This document shows positions 1 to 12,288 of a DNA stretch of 64,000 nt, piece after piece. The position numbers and the translations under genes were made by a program. Within the stretch, counting starts at the first letter, position 1. Each line of letters opens with the position of its first letter. Under the pieces are notes generated by a model. The model was not told the origin of the DNA. It worked only from the letters and a program-made list of their open reading frames with translations, and ran no database searches. Source of the DNA: Davidsoniella eucalypti (lineage: Eukaryota > Ascomycota > Sordariomycetes > Microascales > Ceratocystidaceae); assembly GCA_004009845.1 (NCBI GenBank), contig RMBW01000023.1:124001-188000 (forward strand). The letters are read 5' to 3'.

Positions 1-678
1 GCGGTAGGGTAGTCCTTCTTGTCTATCAAGAGCTTGGCGTACTTTATCGTAGTCTTAAGCCATAGTCTTTCATTATTTGTACTTTGGAGGCTGTCGAGGG
101 TCAGGGTGTAGAATTTTCCTATCGCCCTGGATGCTTCGGAATCAGATGAGCTTTTTTCGACGTAGTCTAGGATATTGTTGATGGATTTTTCTGAGTAGTT
201 CCGTGATACTGCGGATTTAACATATGTGAGAAGCTCTTCGTAATGTTGAACAGCCTATAAGGTGTCAGTTCTGCTGGATTAACCAAATCATGCGCAGCTG
301 ATCATGAGCGAATCAAGATATACTCACGTCATCGTATCTGCCCAACGGCCATTCTGTCTTGATGGCTTGTTTTAGACCTTTGAACCCCCATTCTCCTTTT
401 TCTGGCTCGTGATTCGGGATCTCGAGGAATTCTTTCACAGCGTCAGCAGGGTCGCTTTGCTTTAGCTGCTTTGCGTTGTAGTACTTATTTTCAATGTCGA
501 CGTCGCCGTTATCTTCTTCGTCCTCGTCTTCGTACTCGAAATCATATCTAGTGTAGATTAAGATGATTGGTCAATGGGTCAGATCTCAAGACTGCATGTA
601 GACTATTCCTGGTTATTGGTAGAAGTGTAGGGCTTACTGCTCCTCATCGGACTCTTGCATGAAATCATCGTCCGACAT
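1..678 (-). CDS. csnB: COP9 signalosome subunit 2 (CSN2), 3' part missing
   Basis: CSN2 is a PCI-domain scaffold subunit of the COP9 signalosome, which removes NEDD8 from cullins. The ATG is at 678. Exons are 678-638, 547-328 and 254 to the left edge, with clean GT-AG introns. The protein opens MSDDDFMQESDEEQYDFEYE, an acidic head typical of CSN2. It continues with KYYNAKQLKQSD and helical TPR-like sequence (AVQHYEELLTYVKSAVSRNY, NILDYVEKS, KFYTLTLDSLQ). Only about 170 N-terminal residues are in the window; the PCI domain lies beyond the left edge. Family assignment rests on remembered conservation of this N-terminus. The symbol follows Aspergillus usage. Confidence 0.88.
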
Positions 679-1488
679 GTTGAGTTATCGAGGCCAGAGT
701 TATGGAGTGTCTTGGTATCTTTATTATAGCGACGGCGATGGTGATAAATGAAGCTTTGCTGGTTTTCGAATCACAACAATGGCGCTATTGCTGTTGATGA
801 TCGTGTGTATGGGAAGCTGAGAAAGCTAGCTTGTTTATATGTATTCTGTTAAAAGGCCTACCTGCTTCGACAATCCTCGCATTCTAATATATTCCATTAT
901 TGCACTATTGGGTGGAGTCGTACTTTGGTTGATGACTTGGGCTGCTACTTAAGGCGGCAGAGTGGGGATTTTCTATGGACAAAAGAGGAATGAACTGTAC
1001 CTCGCAAGCAAGCCCCACAATTATGTTACTTCACATGGACACAGCAAAATGTATATGTATAATTGTCATAGAAACGTGTGTTTGCTGACTAAACAAAGTT
1101 ATCTATGGTTTGAACATGTTCAGGTAACTAAACCAAGTTGACTAATAACTTCTGAGAATCATGGATTTACCAAATTTAACTAAAGAAGAAATGTTCGAGT
1201 TGTGGCAGGTCAGTGATGATGTATCTTCCCCAAAATGAATTTCATAATTGATTCAAGTGCATATACTATAGTTAGTTTTCTTTTCCAGAATGTATATTCC
1301 AGTAGATTTATAACGTTCTTTTTCCTTTAAAACCAGCTTGCTTGTTAAGCCTAGTATATAACTACAGTAATTATAGAAAGAAAGTGTTTGGTGCAACGGA
1401 AAGAATGCTAGTTCGAGCCATCGTTACGTGGAATTGAGCCTTGATCGGCAGTATTATTATGATCTTTCTGCCTTACATTTCACTCTAT
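679..1488. other. Intergenic: CSN2 upstream and methylisocitrate lyase 3' region
   Basis: This AT-rich spacer holds the CSN2 promoter side and the 3' untranslated region of the next minus-strand gene. I see no coding sequence with convincing composition. A short ATG frame near 1161 ends after about 25 codons. Confidence 0.6.
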
Positions 1489-3374
1489 CTAGAACTGCCC
1501 TTCTGTATTCCCGTCACCCATACTTCGGCTACTGGAGCTTCCGCTCTTTATGGCACCCAAGATTCCATCCATGTATGGCGCACCACTCCATTTCTGGTGA
1601 GTAAGCACCTCGCACCCCATCTCCTTCTCTGGTTTTTGAACAAGATTAACGTATGCCAGCATACCGTCGTCCTTAAACTGGCGAGAAAGCTCTGTTGTTA
1701 TAGTGGCATTGCTATGAAGCCCCGCGAGCGAGATGAGCTGCAGAACGAACCCCTCCTTGGCAATATCCCAGATGAAAGACTTGAGTTTCTTATCTGTAAA
1801 TCCATGGGCCATCCAGTTGAAACTAGGGCTGAGGTTGTAAACCAATGGCTTTTGGGGGTATACCCTGCGAACTTGGCGAGCTAGACGGGCGGCAACATCG
1901 ACGTTTGGATCACCAGTCTCAACCCAAAGCAAGTCGGCATAAGGTGCAAATGCCAATGCACGCTTCGTGGCAGCCTCCATTCCGGCCCGGAAGTGGTAAA
2001 AGCCTTCGCGAGTTCGTGGGATATCCCAGTTAAAGTATACTGGTTTTTCCGTGAACTCAGCTACTAACTTTCGCCTCTTGGATACTCCGAAGTTGCGGTT
2101 AGCAGCAACCAAGTCAAGATATTGCTTGATTTGGGCTTCCGGAACATCTTCTGCTCTCATATGATTCATAGCGGCCTCGTCGAAAGTCACGAGTTCAGTT
2201 GATTTAACCCAGTTAGCCTCAAATGCGTCTATCTCGGCACCTGATGCTCCTAGTGCTTCCATGGATTGGATTGTCTCGGCCAAAGGCTCAATGGTGTCGT
2301 CGGATACGCCGAGGATAAACTCATGGTCACGAATATCAACTGCGCTACTAATGAGCTTTCCACTTTCGGAATCAGTCCGCGCAATAACGAGATTCTCGGT
2401 GCCCATGACATCCCACTGGAAGCGCGCTGCGTTTAGACGATTGATGTGCTCCCCAACAGGTACTAGAACCTTACCTGCTAGGTGGCCACACTTCTTCCCG
2501 CCATGTAACTGATCTTCGAAATGCACAGCAGCCGCGCCGTTCTCGGCGAAAAGCTTAGCTAGCTTGAGCACTGCAGAGAGGCCGCCATGGCCAGTATCGC
2601 CATCTGCGATTATTGGCTGTAGATAGTCTACGTAAGGAGTCTGCTTGCGCTGCTCTGCAGTCATCTTACGTCGAGCATCCCACTGTTTACGGTCATGCAT
2701 AGACTGGGCTTTGGATATACGCTGCACCTGGTTCGGAACGGTGTTGTATGGGTAGTCACCGAAATCTGGCGAGACTTCGTTGGTAGTGGTAAGCAACGAT
2801 GAGCATGCCCATCCAGAGATATATACGACATCTTGGTTTGGAGCTTGCTGGGTCATCTGAACGGGATCGACAACACCCACTATTTTGCACATGTGTTAGT
2901 AGGTTCCATGGACTATCAGACTATTTCTTCATGTGATGATATGAATGACGCACTTGTATGTATAGGCAGACCAGATTCCACGTGGTCTTGTATAAGATCA
3001 AAGAGCTTGCGGGCCATGACAGAGCTTGGATAGCTTTGGCTTTGGGTGCCCCTCTTGGTCACAACATCTTCGACGCTGTAGGGTCGTTTGATGTCCTTGA
3101 AGCGCGGTGATTTCCACCAGTCTGTTATCTCTTTTACCTGGGCGGCGTACAGTGCATCTTCCGCCTCGCCGGTCTTCTTCTTGTGAGCCAGAAGTTGGAA
3201 TTTGTCGCTGGAAGTGTGCGCTGTCGGCATCTCTACACGAGACGTTGATGATATCGATCTGGATGTAGTTGGTAAAGCGATAATAGTCACGTTGGGCGCT
3301 TTAACTACACTAGTTACAGGGCGCTTCAGGGTCCCAGGTCGAAGGAAACACCGATTTACCGATCGTGGAAACAT
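1489..3374 (-). CDS. mclA: 2-methylisocitrate lyase, mitochondrial
   Basis: It cleaves 2-methylisocitrate to succinate and pyruvate in the methylcitrate cycle, which detoxifies propionyl-CoA in mitochondria. Exons are 3374-2954 and 2879-1489, giving 603 residues; the splice restores the conserved HTMGVVDPVQMTQQ segment. The N-terminus (about 50 residues) is rich in Arg, Ser and Thr with almost no acidic residues, as expected for a mitochondrial presequence. Further on are ADGDTGHGG (about 232-240) and the lyase signature KKCGH (269-273), followed by LAGKVLVP. Isocitrate lyase is the main alternative. It is usually shorter (about 540 residues), lacks a presequence and has a different residue context after KKCGH. 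The length and targeting signal favour methylisocitrate lyase. Confidence 0.87.
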
Positions 3375-4140
3375 GACTCTAGTGTCGAAATTTGATTATG
3401 AAGACGATGATGTACTGGAAAAGATGTCTTTGAATATCTACGACTTCGTAAAAAAGAGCTTCAGGGCTTATAGGTAATGCGGCTATAGATTTGGAGTCGA
3501 GTCGGCATAACGGCGTCTTTCTGGAATTTCTGGGAAGACACCCAAAGAGTAAGTTGGAGGTGGGAATTGCCTAGCTAAGGTTGCTCAGTGGCCTCGGCTA
3601 ACAAAGGAAGCATCCTTGTTTGATCCATAACCCGGGGAAGCTAGGCGCCAAAGCTCTGAGAGTTTCCAATACAGATGATTTTTTATGATATTGATATATA
3701 TAGTAATAGATAGTGACACTACTTCTATATCCGCAACTAGGAAGTTCATATACGATGGTATCGTTGACATTTAATTATGTTGTTCACAGTAATTACACTA
3801 ACTTAATACAGCACGGTATAGCGTATTGTAAAATCTATACAGGCCTGTATCTCCAGTACGATTACGGCATATACGCCAACCCTAACGCAGCCGATGATAC
3901 CCCTGTTAACCCCAAACTGCCCCACTTAAGACATCTCTGTAAGGCTAGCCAAGAGCGTAGTGGTAGATAGTAAACAAAAAAAGACAAAACAACTTCTGGC
4001 AAACCTTGAACCAACCTTCGGAAGGACTCAAAAGTTATCGACATCACCATCGCATTCCTCGATCGCGTCAAAAAATTGATCGCGAAACCCCACGCTTGGC
4101 TCTCGACCTACTATTAATACCCCGCGACACATAGATCATC
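3375..4140. other. Divergent intergenic region between methylisocitrate lyase and CWC25
   Basis: The two flanking genes point away from each other, so this 766-bp spacer should hold both promoters. I see no further gene; short frames here are shadows. Confidence 0.6.
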
Positions 4141-5184
4141 ATGGGTGGCGGTGATCTCAACTTGAAAAAGTCGTTCCACCCCTCGCTATTGAAGAATCAA
4201 GCGAGGGTCTACGATGAGGAACAAAAGGCGCTTCAAGAGCGCAAGAAGACCCAGCAGCGCATCCAAGAAATCAAAGGTACGCTAGTTCATCTATCTACTG
4301 ATTCTCAACTGCGCTACATACAACTAGGTGGTAGAAGCTCTAAACCATACTAACTAATTTCTATAGAGGAGCGCGCAAAGGAAGAGGTTCAACGCCAACT
4401 CGAAGCTGCTGGCGGTCGCAAGCGCATTGATCGCGTAGATTGGATGTATCAAGGGCCGACAAACGGACAAGCCGGCACGACAGAAGAACTCGAATCATTT
4501 CTTCTCGGAAAGCGAAGTATTGAGAAGGTGCTCATTGGAAACGACAACGCGAAGCTAGTGAAAGACGCATCGCAAGATACCTTCTTATCATCATCATCGA
4601 CAAATGCAAACAACCCGCGCGATATGGCAGCAAAGATCAGAGAAGATCCGTTATTAGCAATCAAACAACAAGAGCAGCAAGCCTACGATGCAATGATGAA
4701 CGACCCAATTCGCAGACGGCAGGTCATGGCACAATTAGGCATCAAAGACGAAAAGAAGAGTCGGAGCGATAGAAGAGAACATAAACATAGACATCGCTCT
4801 CGGCGCAACAGAAGCCGGAGCCGCGACTCGCGTGAATCTAGTCCTCGACGCAGAGACCGGGATGACGATCGTCGAAACGATAAACGGGACCGTGATCGCG
4901 ACCGTGATTACGACAGTAACGATCGCCATAGAAGTCGACGTGATGATGACAGACGGCCCTCACATCGGGGTAGCGACCGGGGTGGAGACCGTAGAATTCA
5001 CGGCGATCGAGATAGTGGTAGAGATAGAGACTCTGGATCTAATCGCCATCGCTCCGATTATAGAGACAAGGATAGAAACACCGGAGGCAGAGATCAACCA
5101 AAGGGGGAGGATAGAGATTCACGAGATCCCGACAGAAGGAGAACAAACGATGGAGAAACGTCTCATCGCCGGGATCGTGATTAG
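4141..5184 (+). CDS. cwc25: Pre-mRNA-splicing factor CWC25
   Basis: CWC25 joins the activated spliceosome and is needed for the first transesterification step. Exons are 4141-4276 and 4367-5184 (317 residues). The intron has a perfect TACTAAC branch site at about 4347, 14 nt before its TATAG acceptor. The N-terminus MGGGDLNLKKSFHPSLLKNQ is the diagnostic CWC25/CIR-type start and is followed by a charged coiled coil (EEQKALQERKKTQQRIQEIKEERAKEEV). Next comes the conserved RVDWMYQGP and a linker. The last third, about residues 200-317, is an Arg/Asp/Ser-rich RD/RS tail typical of splicing proteins. The same low-complexity DNA gives long shadow frames on both strands, which I ignore. Confidence 0.9.
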
Positions 5185-6724
5185 AGAAAATCTGACTCGG
5201 ACAACAGATGGTAGTCATATTGCGATAGTATGGATTAGGCGATCTACAACGTCGTCAACAGACAATAATTTCCGAGTATATTTGCCTTTGGACAATCATG
5301 TTGGCACCACTAAATAACTCACTAGCGCATGTCTCATCCTTAGCTGTACAACTATTTGGCAATGGAATGTAATGTGACATGATTGTTATCATGCAATGAT
5401 TCGATAGACAGATATCCTATAGAGTGAGTAGATTGTTAAGAGCAAGAACCCCCTGAATAAAGCAGTTAAGTAGTAATTAGTAAGGTGAGAAAGAGGTCAA
5501 CTGTTCTAAATAAGTTGCCAAAAGCAAGTCAATAATCGATTTGTTTAGCAGCTGGAGAAACCATGAAAACAAACCCATGCTCAGTTCATCTGCCGATCCC
5601 ACTAATACAACAAGCTAAGTTCCAGCCTTCTCGTGAACAGACAAAAACCTACCGAAGCGATGAAACAACGACTAATTAGCAGACAAGCTCATCTCATTGC
5701 TTTCTCGAATAATGAATGACCAATGCTTTGTGGATAAAAGACTCCCTAGAGATCCAAGCCCCTATACGGAGATATTAAGTTTATAGATCACAGCAAGACT
5801 CCATCCCTACCGGCATTCCATAGACAACTTCACGCACTGAAGTCGATAGAAAAGGTGCTGCGAAGTTTGCCCAGACTACAATGAAAACTCTCCTTAATGG
5901 CTAGAATTATTGTGTCTGGTGAGCCTGTGATGCCATATAAAAACGCGATAGCCTTGAAGTCGGTGAGACTATTCTTGGCTGCATCGTGCATATGTACATC
6001 GATTGGCTAGCGTGATCGAAGCAAGTAGTTGCCTGTTGTGAACATTTGCCAGGGTTTATGTTATTTTAGGAGCCGCAACTAGGGTTGGTTGGGTTGGGCT
6101 TTGACTAACACAAACAAACAAGACCAAAGTCAGACAAGAAAAGAAGAGAAGCCTAGCGAGCATCGTAGAAGTAATGTTATTTGGACCAAGAGAAATGGTT
6201 AAGCTTGAGCCTGGCTACAAGGTATGCTCGGTAACCGGAGTTGAGTTTGATTCTTCAAATGGAGCAGAAAAGACTGAAATGTAGGAGCCTGGCTGTGCTA
6301 TATCGGCTTGGTATGCCATTAACTCTATATTCCATGGGTTGTATTCTATTGGCTAGATTTATGTTATACAAGTCGGCATAAGGTCCGTAGGGTCCATCCC
6401 TGTGTTTATGTCATCGAGCAGTAAACAAAAGGGCGACAGAGCGCTTTCTTTATGTTGATGAGCCTCACTCTGGACCGCTCTTCCTTCATCCACGGGCAGC
6501 ACCTCTTCGCTCTTTAGCCTTGGGCATTCGTTATTTTTTCCCTTTATTCATTTTTTGATTCACTCGTTCATTCATTAGCTGCTTATTCCCCAACTTTTGC
6601 GGAATACAAGTAGCGTTGAATCTTTGTCTTCGCTCTTAGGCAGGTTCCGCTGGTCTTATATCGTGACCTTGCCGTGATCGTCACTTTTTCGTTTTCACTG
6701 CCATCTAACCACAATAGCCTAATC
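5185..6724. other. Intergenic, no gene seen
   Basis: The 1.5-kb spacer holds the CWC25 3' region and the GH55 promoter. From about 6480 to 6600 the plus strand turns pyrimidine-rich (CTTTA/TTCATT runs), as often seen just upstream of fungal start codons. I see no convincing coding sequence or RNA gene. Confidence 0.6.
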
Positions 6725-9232
6725 ATGCATTGGTCATCGGCTGTTTTGGTAGCTGCTGCTGCGGCTCCGCGCCTGACCTCGGCATACTGGATGGAGGACA
6801 TCAAGCACCAAGGAATAGCAGCGTTTAACGATAACCCGTCCAACTATACCGTGTTCCGCAACGTCAGGGACTTTGGCGCTAAGGGTGATGGCGAGACCGA
6901 CGATACAGCAGCCATTAACGAGGCCATCAGTTCCGGCGATCGCTGTGCCCCGGGCTCTTGTCTAGGAAATACGGTAACTCCGGCCGTAGTATACTTTCCA
7001 CCAGGGTGAGTGGCAGTCTTTGGCTCCATGGTTTTGTATGATAGGGTGTATGGTACACTAACATGAAGCAGAACATACCGTATCTCGTCTTCTATCGTCG
7101 ACTACTTTTACACCCAGATCATCGGCGACCCGAGTGACATGCCCGTCATCAAGGGCGCGTCTAACTTCTCGGCCGATGCGATGTCGGGTGGTCTGATCGA
7201 TGGCAACCCGATTATTGACCGTCAGCTGGCCTGGGGCGCCACAAACCTGTTCTTCCGTCAGGTACGCAACATTGTTCTGGACACCTCCGAGATTGCTGCA
7301 CACGAGTCGGCTCTCGGTCTTCACTGGCCCTCGTCTCAGGCGACTTCGATCCAGAACGTGGTGTTCAAGATGTCCGAGGCTGCTAACAACAGCCACTCGG
7401 GTCTTATGATCGAGGCCGGCTCCGGTGGCTTCCTCGGCGACCTGGTCTTCCACGGTGGAAATGTGGCAGCGATCTTGGGCAACCAGCAGTACACGGCACG
7501 CAACCTGACCTTTTATAATGCCAAGACTGCGATCCAGATGCCATGGAGCTGGACTTGGAACTTTAAGTCCCTGCGTATCATTGATAGCGAGGTCGGCATT
7601 GAGATGGTCAACGGTAGCACCGGGTCAACCTCGATTCTGGACAGCGAGTTCAACAACGTCACTGTGGCTGGTGTCAAGGGAATCTACCGTGATTCGGCCA
7701 CAACGCCGCAGTCAGGCTCACTTCTCTTTGAAAATGTTGTGTTTAAGAAGACGCCTAATGCCCTGGTCAATAACGGCGAGACTGTAGTCTCAGCCGAGAA
7801 CACGATGACCCTTAAGGGCTACCTCAACGTGAGTATAGAGAAGGAAAAAGACGGGAGTTCAGACTGGCTAACGACCATTTAGGGTAACATATATACGCCC
7901 AGCGGCCCTGTCAGCACTGTTGGCTTCGATCCTACGTATGCGGGTGGCCCATCGTCTCTGATCGACAACACGACTGGCAAATACTACGAGAGATCAAAGG
8001 TAAGCAAAAGCCATCTCTTCGCACGCTTGCTTGATGACCGCTAACACACAGCCTCGAAGCCCCACTACGAGACTCTTCCGGCCAGCAACTTTGTTTCGGC
8101 CCGTGACGCTGGTGCTACTGGCGATGGAGAGACTGACGACACCCAGGCCCTGAACGACCTATTTGCTGCCGCTGCCTTGAACCAATCTATTGTCTTCGTC
8201 GATGCCGGAACATACATCATAACCGACACTGTGTACATTCCCGCCGGCGCCAAGATTGTCGGGGAAGCCCTAGCCTCGGTCTTCATGGGTAGCGGCGAAA
8301 AGTTCCGAGACATCAACACTCCTTACCCCGTCGTTCAGGTTGGAAAGCCCGGCGAACAGGGCCGTATCGAGTGGTCCGACATGATCGTATCGACCCGGGG
8401 TCCAAGTGCCGGCGCTAAGCTGATCGAGTACAACCTATACTCGTGCAATATCCCGTCGGGCATCTGGGATGTTCATGTGCGTGTCGGTGGCTTTGCTGGC
8501 ACAGACTTGTTGTTAGCTGACTGCCCTACAACGCCTGCTTCGGACGAGATCAACGAGAACTGCATTGCGGCACACACTAGTCTTCACATAACCAAGTCAG
8601 CGTCCGGCCTGTACCATGAGAACTGTTGGATCTGGGTGTCTGACCACGATCTGGAGGACCAAAACTACACGCAAATCACCATCTATGCCGGCCGAGGCAT
8701 CTTCATCGAGTCAACGGATGGTAGAATCTGGATCACTGGCTCTGGCTCGGAACACCATGTGCTGTACCAGTACCAGCTTTCTAACACCAAAGATATCTAC
8801 ATGGGCCTGATCCAGAGCGAGACGCCGTACTTCCAGCCCAACCCGCCCGCCTCGCTGCCTTTCCCTGTCGTTAGCAACATGTCCGATCCCGACTTCAAGG
8901 CCTTTTGCGAGACTCGCACCAACGATACTGCGCCATGCGAGATGGCCTGGTCTCTTCGTGTTCTCGAATCAGAGGATATAATGATCTTTGGCGCCGGTCT
9001 GTACTCGTTCTTCAACAACTACAGCACTGACTGCAGCAGAGAAGACCACAATGCCAGCTGCCAAGCTAGAGTATTTGATATTGAGCAGGGCTCCAAGGGT
9101 GTCAAGCTCGATATGTTCAACTTGAACACCGTGGGCTCTAAGGCCATGATCACCCGTGATGGTGTTGATCTAGCTAAGTGGGATGATAACAAGAGTGGCT
9201 TCACTCAGGCTATTGCCATGTACAAGGAGTAG
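6725..9232 (+). CDS. Secreted GH55 exo-beta-1,3-glucanase
   Basis: GH55 enzymes release glucose from beta-1,3-glucan (laminarin, fungal wall). Exons are 6725-7005, 7072-7828, 7883-7999 and 8060-9232, giving 775 residues, normal for the family. Residues 1 to about 20 form a signal peptide (MHWSSAVLVAAAAAPRLTSA). Two tandem right-handed beta-helix modules are visible from the repeated motifs FRNVRDFGAKGDGETDDT (about 44) and FVSARDAGATGDGETDDT (about 396). The third intron must use the acceptor at 8058-8059: the nearer CAG at 8049-8051 shifts the frame, while the chosen site gives the family-typical ERSKPHYETLP join. Several NxS/T sites suggest glycosylation. I chose Met at 6725 rather than the in-frame 6674 because it begins the signal peptide. 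Confidence 0.9.
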
Positions 9233-9491
9233 TATGAAAAATCGATAAGGAGAGAGTCATAGATTTAAGTTGGACGACGTTATATACTAATAGTAATGTA
9301 ATAGTGGTTAATGGTGGACAGATCCTGGATGATACATATATAGGGGCTACGTAATTACTAGAGAGATACTCATATACCAACCAACTACCCACCCATTCGT
9401 CTGAGATCGCTTTTAAACGGGATATATTCATATGCAATGCACTATCTTTTGGTCTTTCTTTTCGTCTTTCTGCTCCTCTATCGTGACTCTA

Positions 9492-10655
9492 TTACTGTGC
9501 CCACAGAGCCGACAACGCCGTTAGTCCAACAAAGAGCGCCTCGTCCGTCCGCATATTTCTGCTGCCGTTACTAGGCAAAACGTTGACCCAGTGGTCGAAA
9601 AGTTCTCTCGCCTTGCTACCAGTGACCTCCATACCAGACAGCTCATCGTCGTTTGATACGGCATACTCGATGCCCTTGGGGCCGCCGAAGACGACTAGTA
9701 GATGCTTGAAGTCCAGGCTGCCGGAAGGTATCGAACGGCGAATCGGACGACCGCGCTCCGAAGTACCGATGCTGAGATCGTATCCTTCCTCGTGGGGACT
9801 CTCGGTAAAGACAGCGCCGATGCCCTTGGCGCGCCGGATCTGGAAGCCCCAGTAGTAACCACCCTCGGTACGTGGCTCGGCGGGATGGATAGCGCGCGCC
9901 GCAGAAGTCGGGCTCTCCATGTAGACGGTAACGCGGGTGTTTGGGGGAATAGAATCAGAGAGAGTCACGGGATCCTTCAGACCGACATCGACAAGGGTCT
10001 CGCCCGACTTGCCCTTCTTAGGCAACGTCACGCCCTCGCGGTATGGAATCCACTCGAGCGGATGTGGGTGGTGCGGCATATCCAGGGACGGCAGTTTGCT
10101 AGCTAGTCGTAGGTTTTGGTGCAGCGGGAACAGAGCCTTGCGCATGAACGGGGGTGTCTCGAGATATGAGAGCACGTGAGAGAGGAAGTGGCACGGATCG
10201 GTATCGGCCGTGTAGCTCTTGGGATCTACCTGGGCCGGGCGCTTGTTGGCCGGCGAGTCGTCGTACAGAATGACTTCGTCAATGTTGAGTAAGGCGAGAG
10301 CACGGCCAAGACGGCCGGGAAGAGCAACTTGCTGGTCGGTAGTGTGGGTGCTGTATCGAATATGTTAGTGTATATGCTTTCTGTCTCTATGTGAATCTAC
10401 AACGCATGTTTATCGAATCGCTACATACTCTTCGATCACTGATCCGGGCAATGCGACTGAGATTGTCCATGACCGGCCGCCATCGAGCGGAGTGAATCTG
10501 CTAGTCGGCTTAGATGGAGGGCCGCCGTCATTGTGGGAAGTCTTGCTGCGCTATAACACAGTTAGTCGTCTATCAAGACTGGGGATCTGAGGTAAAGCGG
10601 ACGATATGGGCTTGCCTACCTTAGCTGCGCGGTTGTTCTCAAGTCTGTCTGACAT
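9492..10655 (-). CDS. SPOUT-fold RNA methyltransferase (C9orf114/SPOUT1 family)
   Basis: This is a predicted SAM-dependent RNA methyltransferase of the alpha/beta-knot (SPOUT) superfamily. Homologues include human SPOUT1 and yeast YMR310C/YGR283C. Exons are 10655-10620, 10550-10429 and 10350-9492, giving 338 residues. The N-terminal half carries SVALPGSVIEDT, LPGRLGRALALLNIDEVILYDD and CHFLSHVLSYLETPPFMRKALFP. After that come YREGV and a middle insert of OB-fold type. The C-terminal part has YYWGFQIRRAKGIGAVF and LLVVFGGPKGIEYAV, the glycine-rich knot segment. The target RNA is unknown. It is convergent with the GH55 gene and divergent from the thioredoxin gene. Confidence 0.82.
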
Positions 10656-11052
10656 GGCTTCGCAAATAATATATGGGATTTGCTTGTTCGTAGGTGATTG
10701 TTTGCGATCAAGCTCACGTTGGCTAGTCGGCCTTTCTCAATCTTGAAGATTTGCGCCCACCAGAAAAAAAGGCGGTGACATTAAATTTAAGCCGGCAGAA
10801 AATGAAATATCTCACCGCCTGCAGTACTACCTCAATTAGGAACAGGTTTCCTGAGCAGCAAATAGTAGGTCAGGACACCCTAGACTAAAATGAAGCTTAA
10901 TGCAAGCTACAGATAAATACAACTAAATAATGGTCGATTAATTGATTCCTATCGACTTAATTGTAGTGACGTCGTTTTATATTTGTCGCCTTTTTTATTC
11001 TTCCCTTATATTCTGTCGCATCGTGTTGTTGCTGCTAATCGCCTAAGAAATC
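10656..11052. other. Divergent promoter region
   Basis: The spacer separates the divergent methyltransferase and thioredoxin genes. It is AT-rich with a pyrimidine-rich patch just before 11053. I see no gene in it. Confidence 0.55.
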
Positions 11053-11666
11053 ATGTCTGTCATCCACATAAAGTCCAGCACCCAGTGGGACACCATCCTC
11101 AAGACGCACAATGTCGTCATTGCCGATTGTAAGTCCTCTCACTCTACATTAGTATGTCAAGACCCTTTCGCTGACCCATCGCCATTCGTTTCTTCCTGCG
11201 TACAGTCTACGCCGAGTGGTGCGGCCCCTGCAAAATGATTGCGCCCAAGTTCGAGTCTCTGGCAGCCGAGCACTCCCAGCCCAAGAAGGTCGCCTTTGTC
11301 AAGGTCAATGTCGACGAACAGCGCGATATTGCCTCGACCCAGGGCGTCCGCGCCATGCCGACCTTCAAGATGTTCCACTGCGGAAAGCTTCTGGACACAG
11401 TCCAGGGTGCTAACCCATCGGCACTATCTGCTGCCATCGTGTCCGCCGTCTTGCTCAAGGGCAAAGGCACCCCCGGCGAGATCTTCGGCACACCTGGCCA
11501 GCGTCTCGGCGGCAATGGCGTCGATGGCGGCCCGGGTGGTGCTGGTCTAGGCTTCAATCCCACGGCTATCCTGTCAAACATCACCGTGTTTGTGGGATTG
11601 TATCTTGTTTCGCTCTTCACGGCACGTATATTCGAGATGGTCGCCGGCCTGTTTACCGGCAAGTAA
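11053..11666 (+). CDS. Thioredoxin-domain protein with C-terminal membrane anchor
   Basis: Exons are 11053-11128 and 11206-11666 (178 residues); splicing creates the segment ADFYAEWCGPCK. Residues 1 to about 105 form a complete thioredoxin fold with the redox pair C31-G-P-C34, FVKVNVDEQ and the cis-proline segment AMPTFKMF. A Gly-rich linker (about 125-145) follows. A hydrophobic helix near the end (AILSNITVFVGLYLVSLFTA) could anchor the protein to a membrane. The domain implies disulfide reduction. The anchor side and the membrane are inference; a cytosol-facing tail anchor fits because there is no N-terminal signal peptide. Classical fungal thioredoxins (about 105-110 residues) lack this tail. 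Confidence 0.82.
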
Positions 11667-12288
11667 GGCATATATAGACATCGTACGCTAACTGTACTTC
11701 GCGATGGGTTATACAGCTCGATCCATACAAGTCTGCGCAGTTTTCGCGCTTCAACCTCAAAAGCCCGCCGCCAACAGTCCAGGTCAAAGCCATGGATAAT
11801 GCATCTGACGCCACTAAGAAGGTTGTCCGGCCTGCATTCAAGACGCTGGCTGATTTGTAAGCTAGTTTGTGATGGGATTCGGTCTGTCAATCGCCCGCAT
11901 GTTATCGAATTAGGTGTTCCGGTTTGTTTTCTCTATCTATAATTTGGCTATTTGGAAAGCGCGTTTCCCTTTTAATCGTTATACTTGAGCAAGAATATCA
12001 TTCTGCCAAATCCTGTACGGTATACATCAATATCCACGTTCTAATCAAGGTAACCCTACTCGGGTAACCCTATGAATGGTGTCACAAGCTCTGCATTTAT
12101 GCAGCCAATAGGCGCATTCACGATGACCAAACAAATTAAGCTCTATCTCCACGTGACCCCACTCTATCAATAATTTTGAGCCATCGCAAAAGCAAAGTTC
12201 CAGTAAGTCTTCAACACTCTCAACAGAGTGCATCAGTTGTTTAGACGTTTTTCACTTTTGATTCTGGGCGATATTTCGAACATTCGCC
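11667..12288. other. Intergenic, no gene seen
   Basis: The spacer carries the thioredoxin gene 3' region and the Rsm22 promoter. I see no further coding sequence. Confidence 0.55.

Noticed and set aside
1161..1240. Short ATG frame (MDLPNLTKEEMFELWQ) followed by GTCAGT
   Set aside because: No continuing exon or family could be found; likely chance in AT-rich spacer.
4832..5317. 161-codon frame overlapping the CWC25 tail
   Set aside because: Shadow of the repetitive RD/RS codons of CWC25 in another frame.
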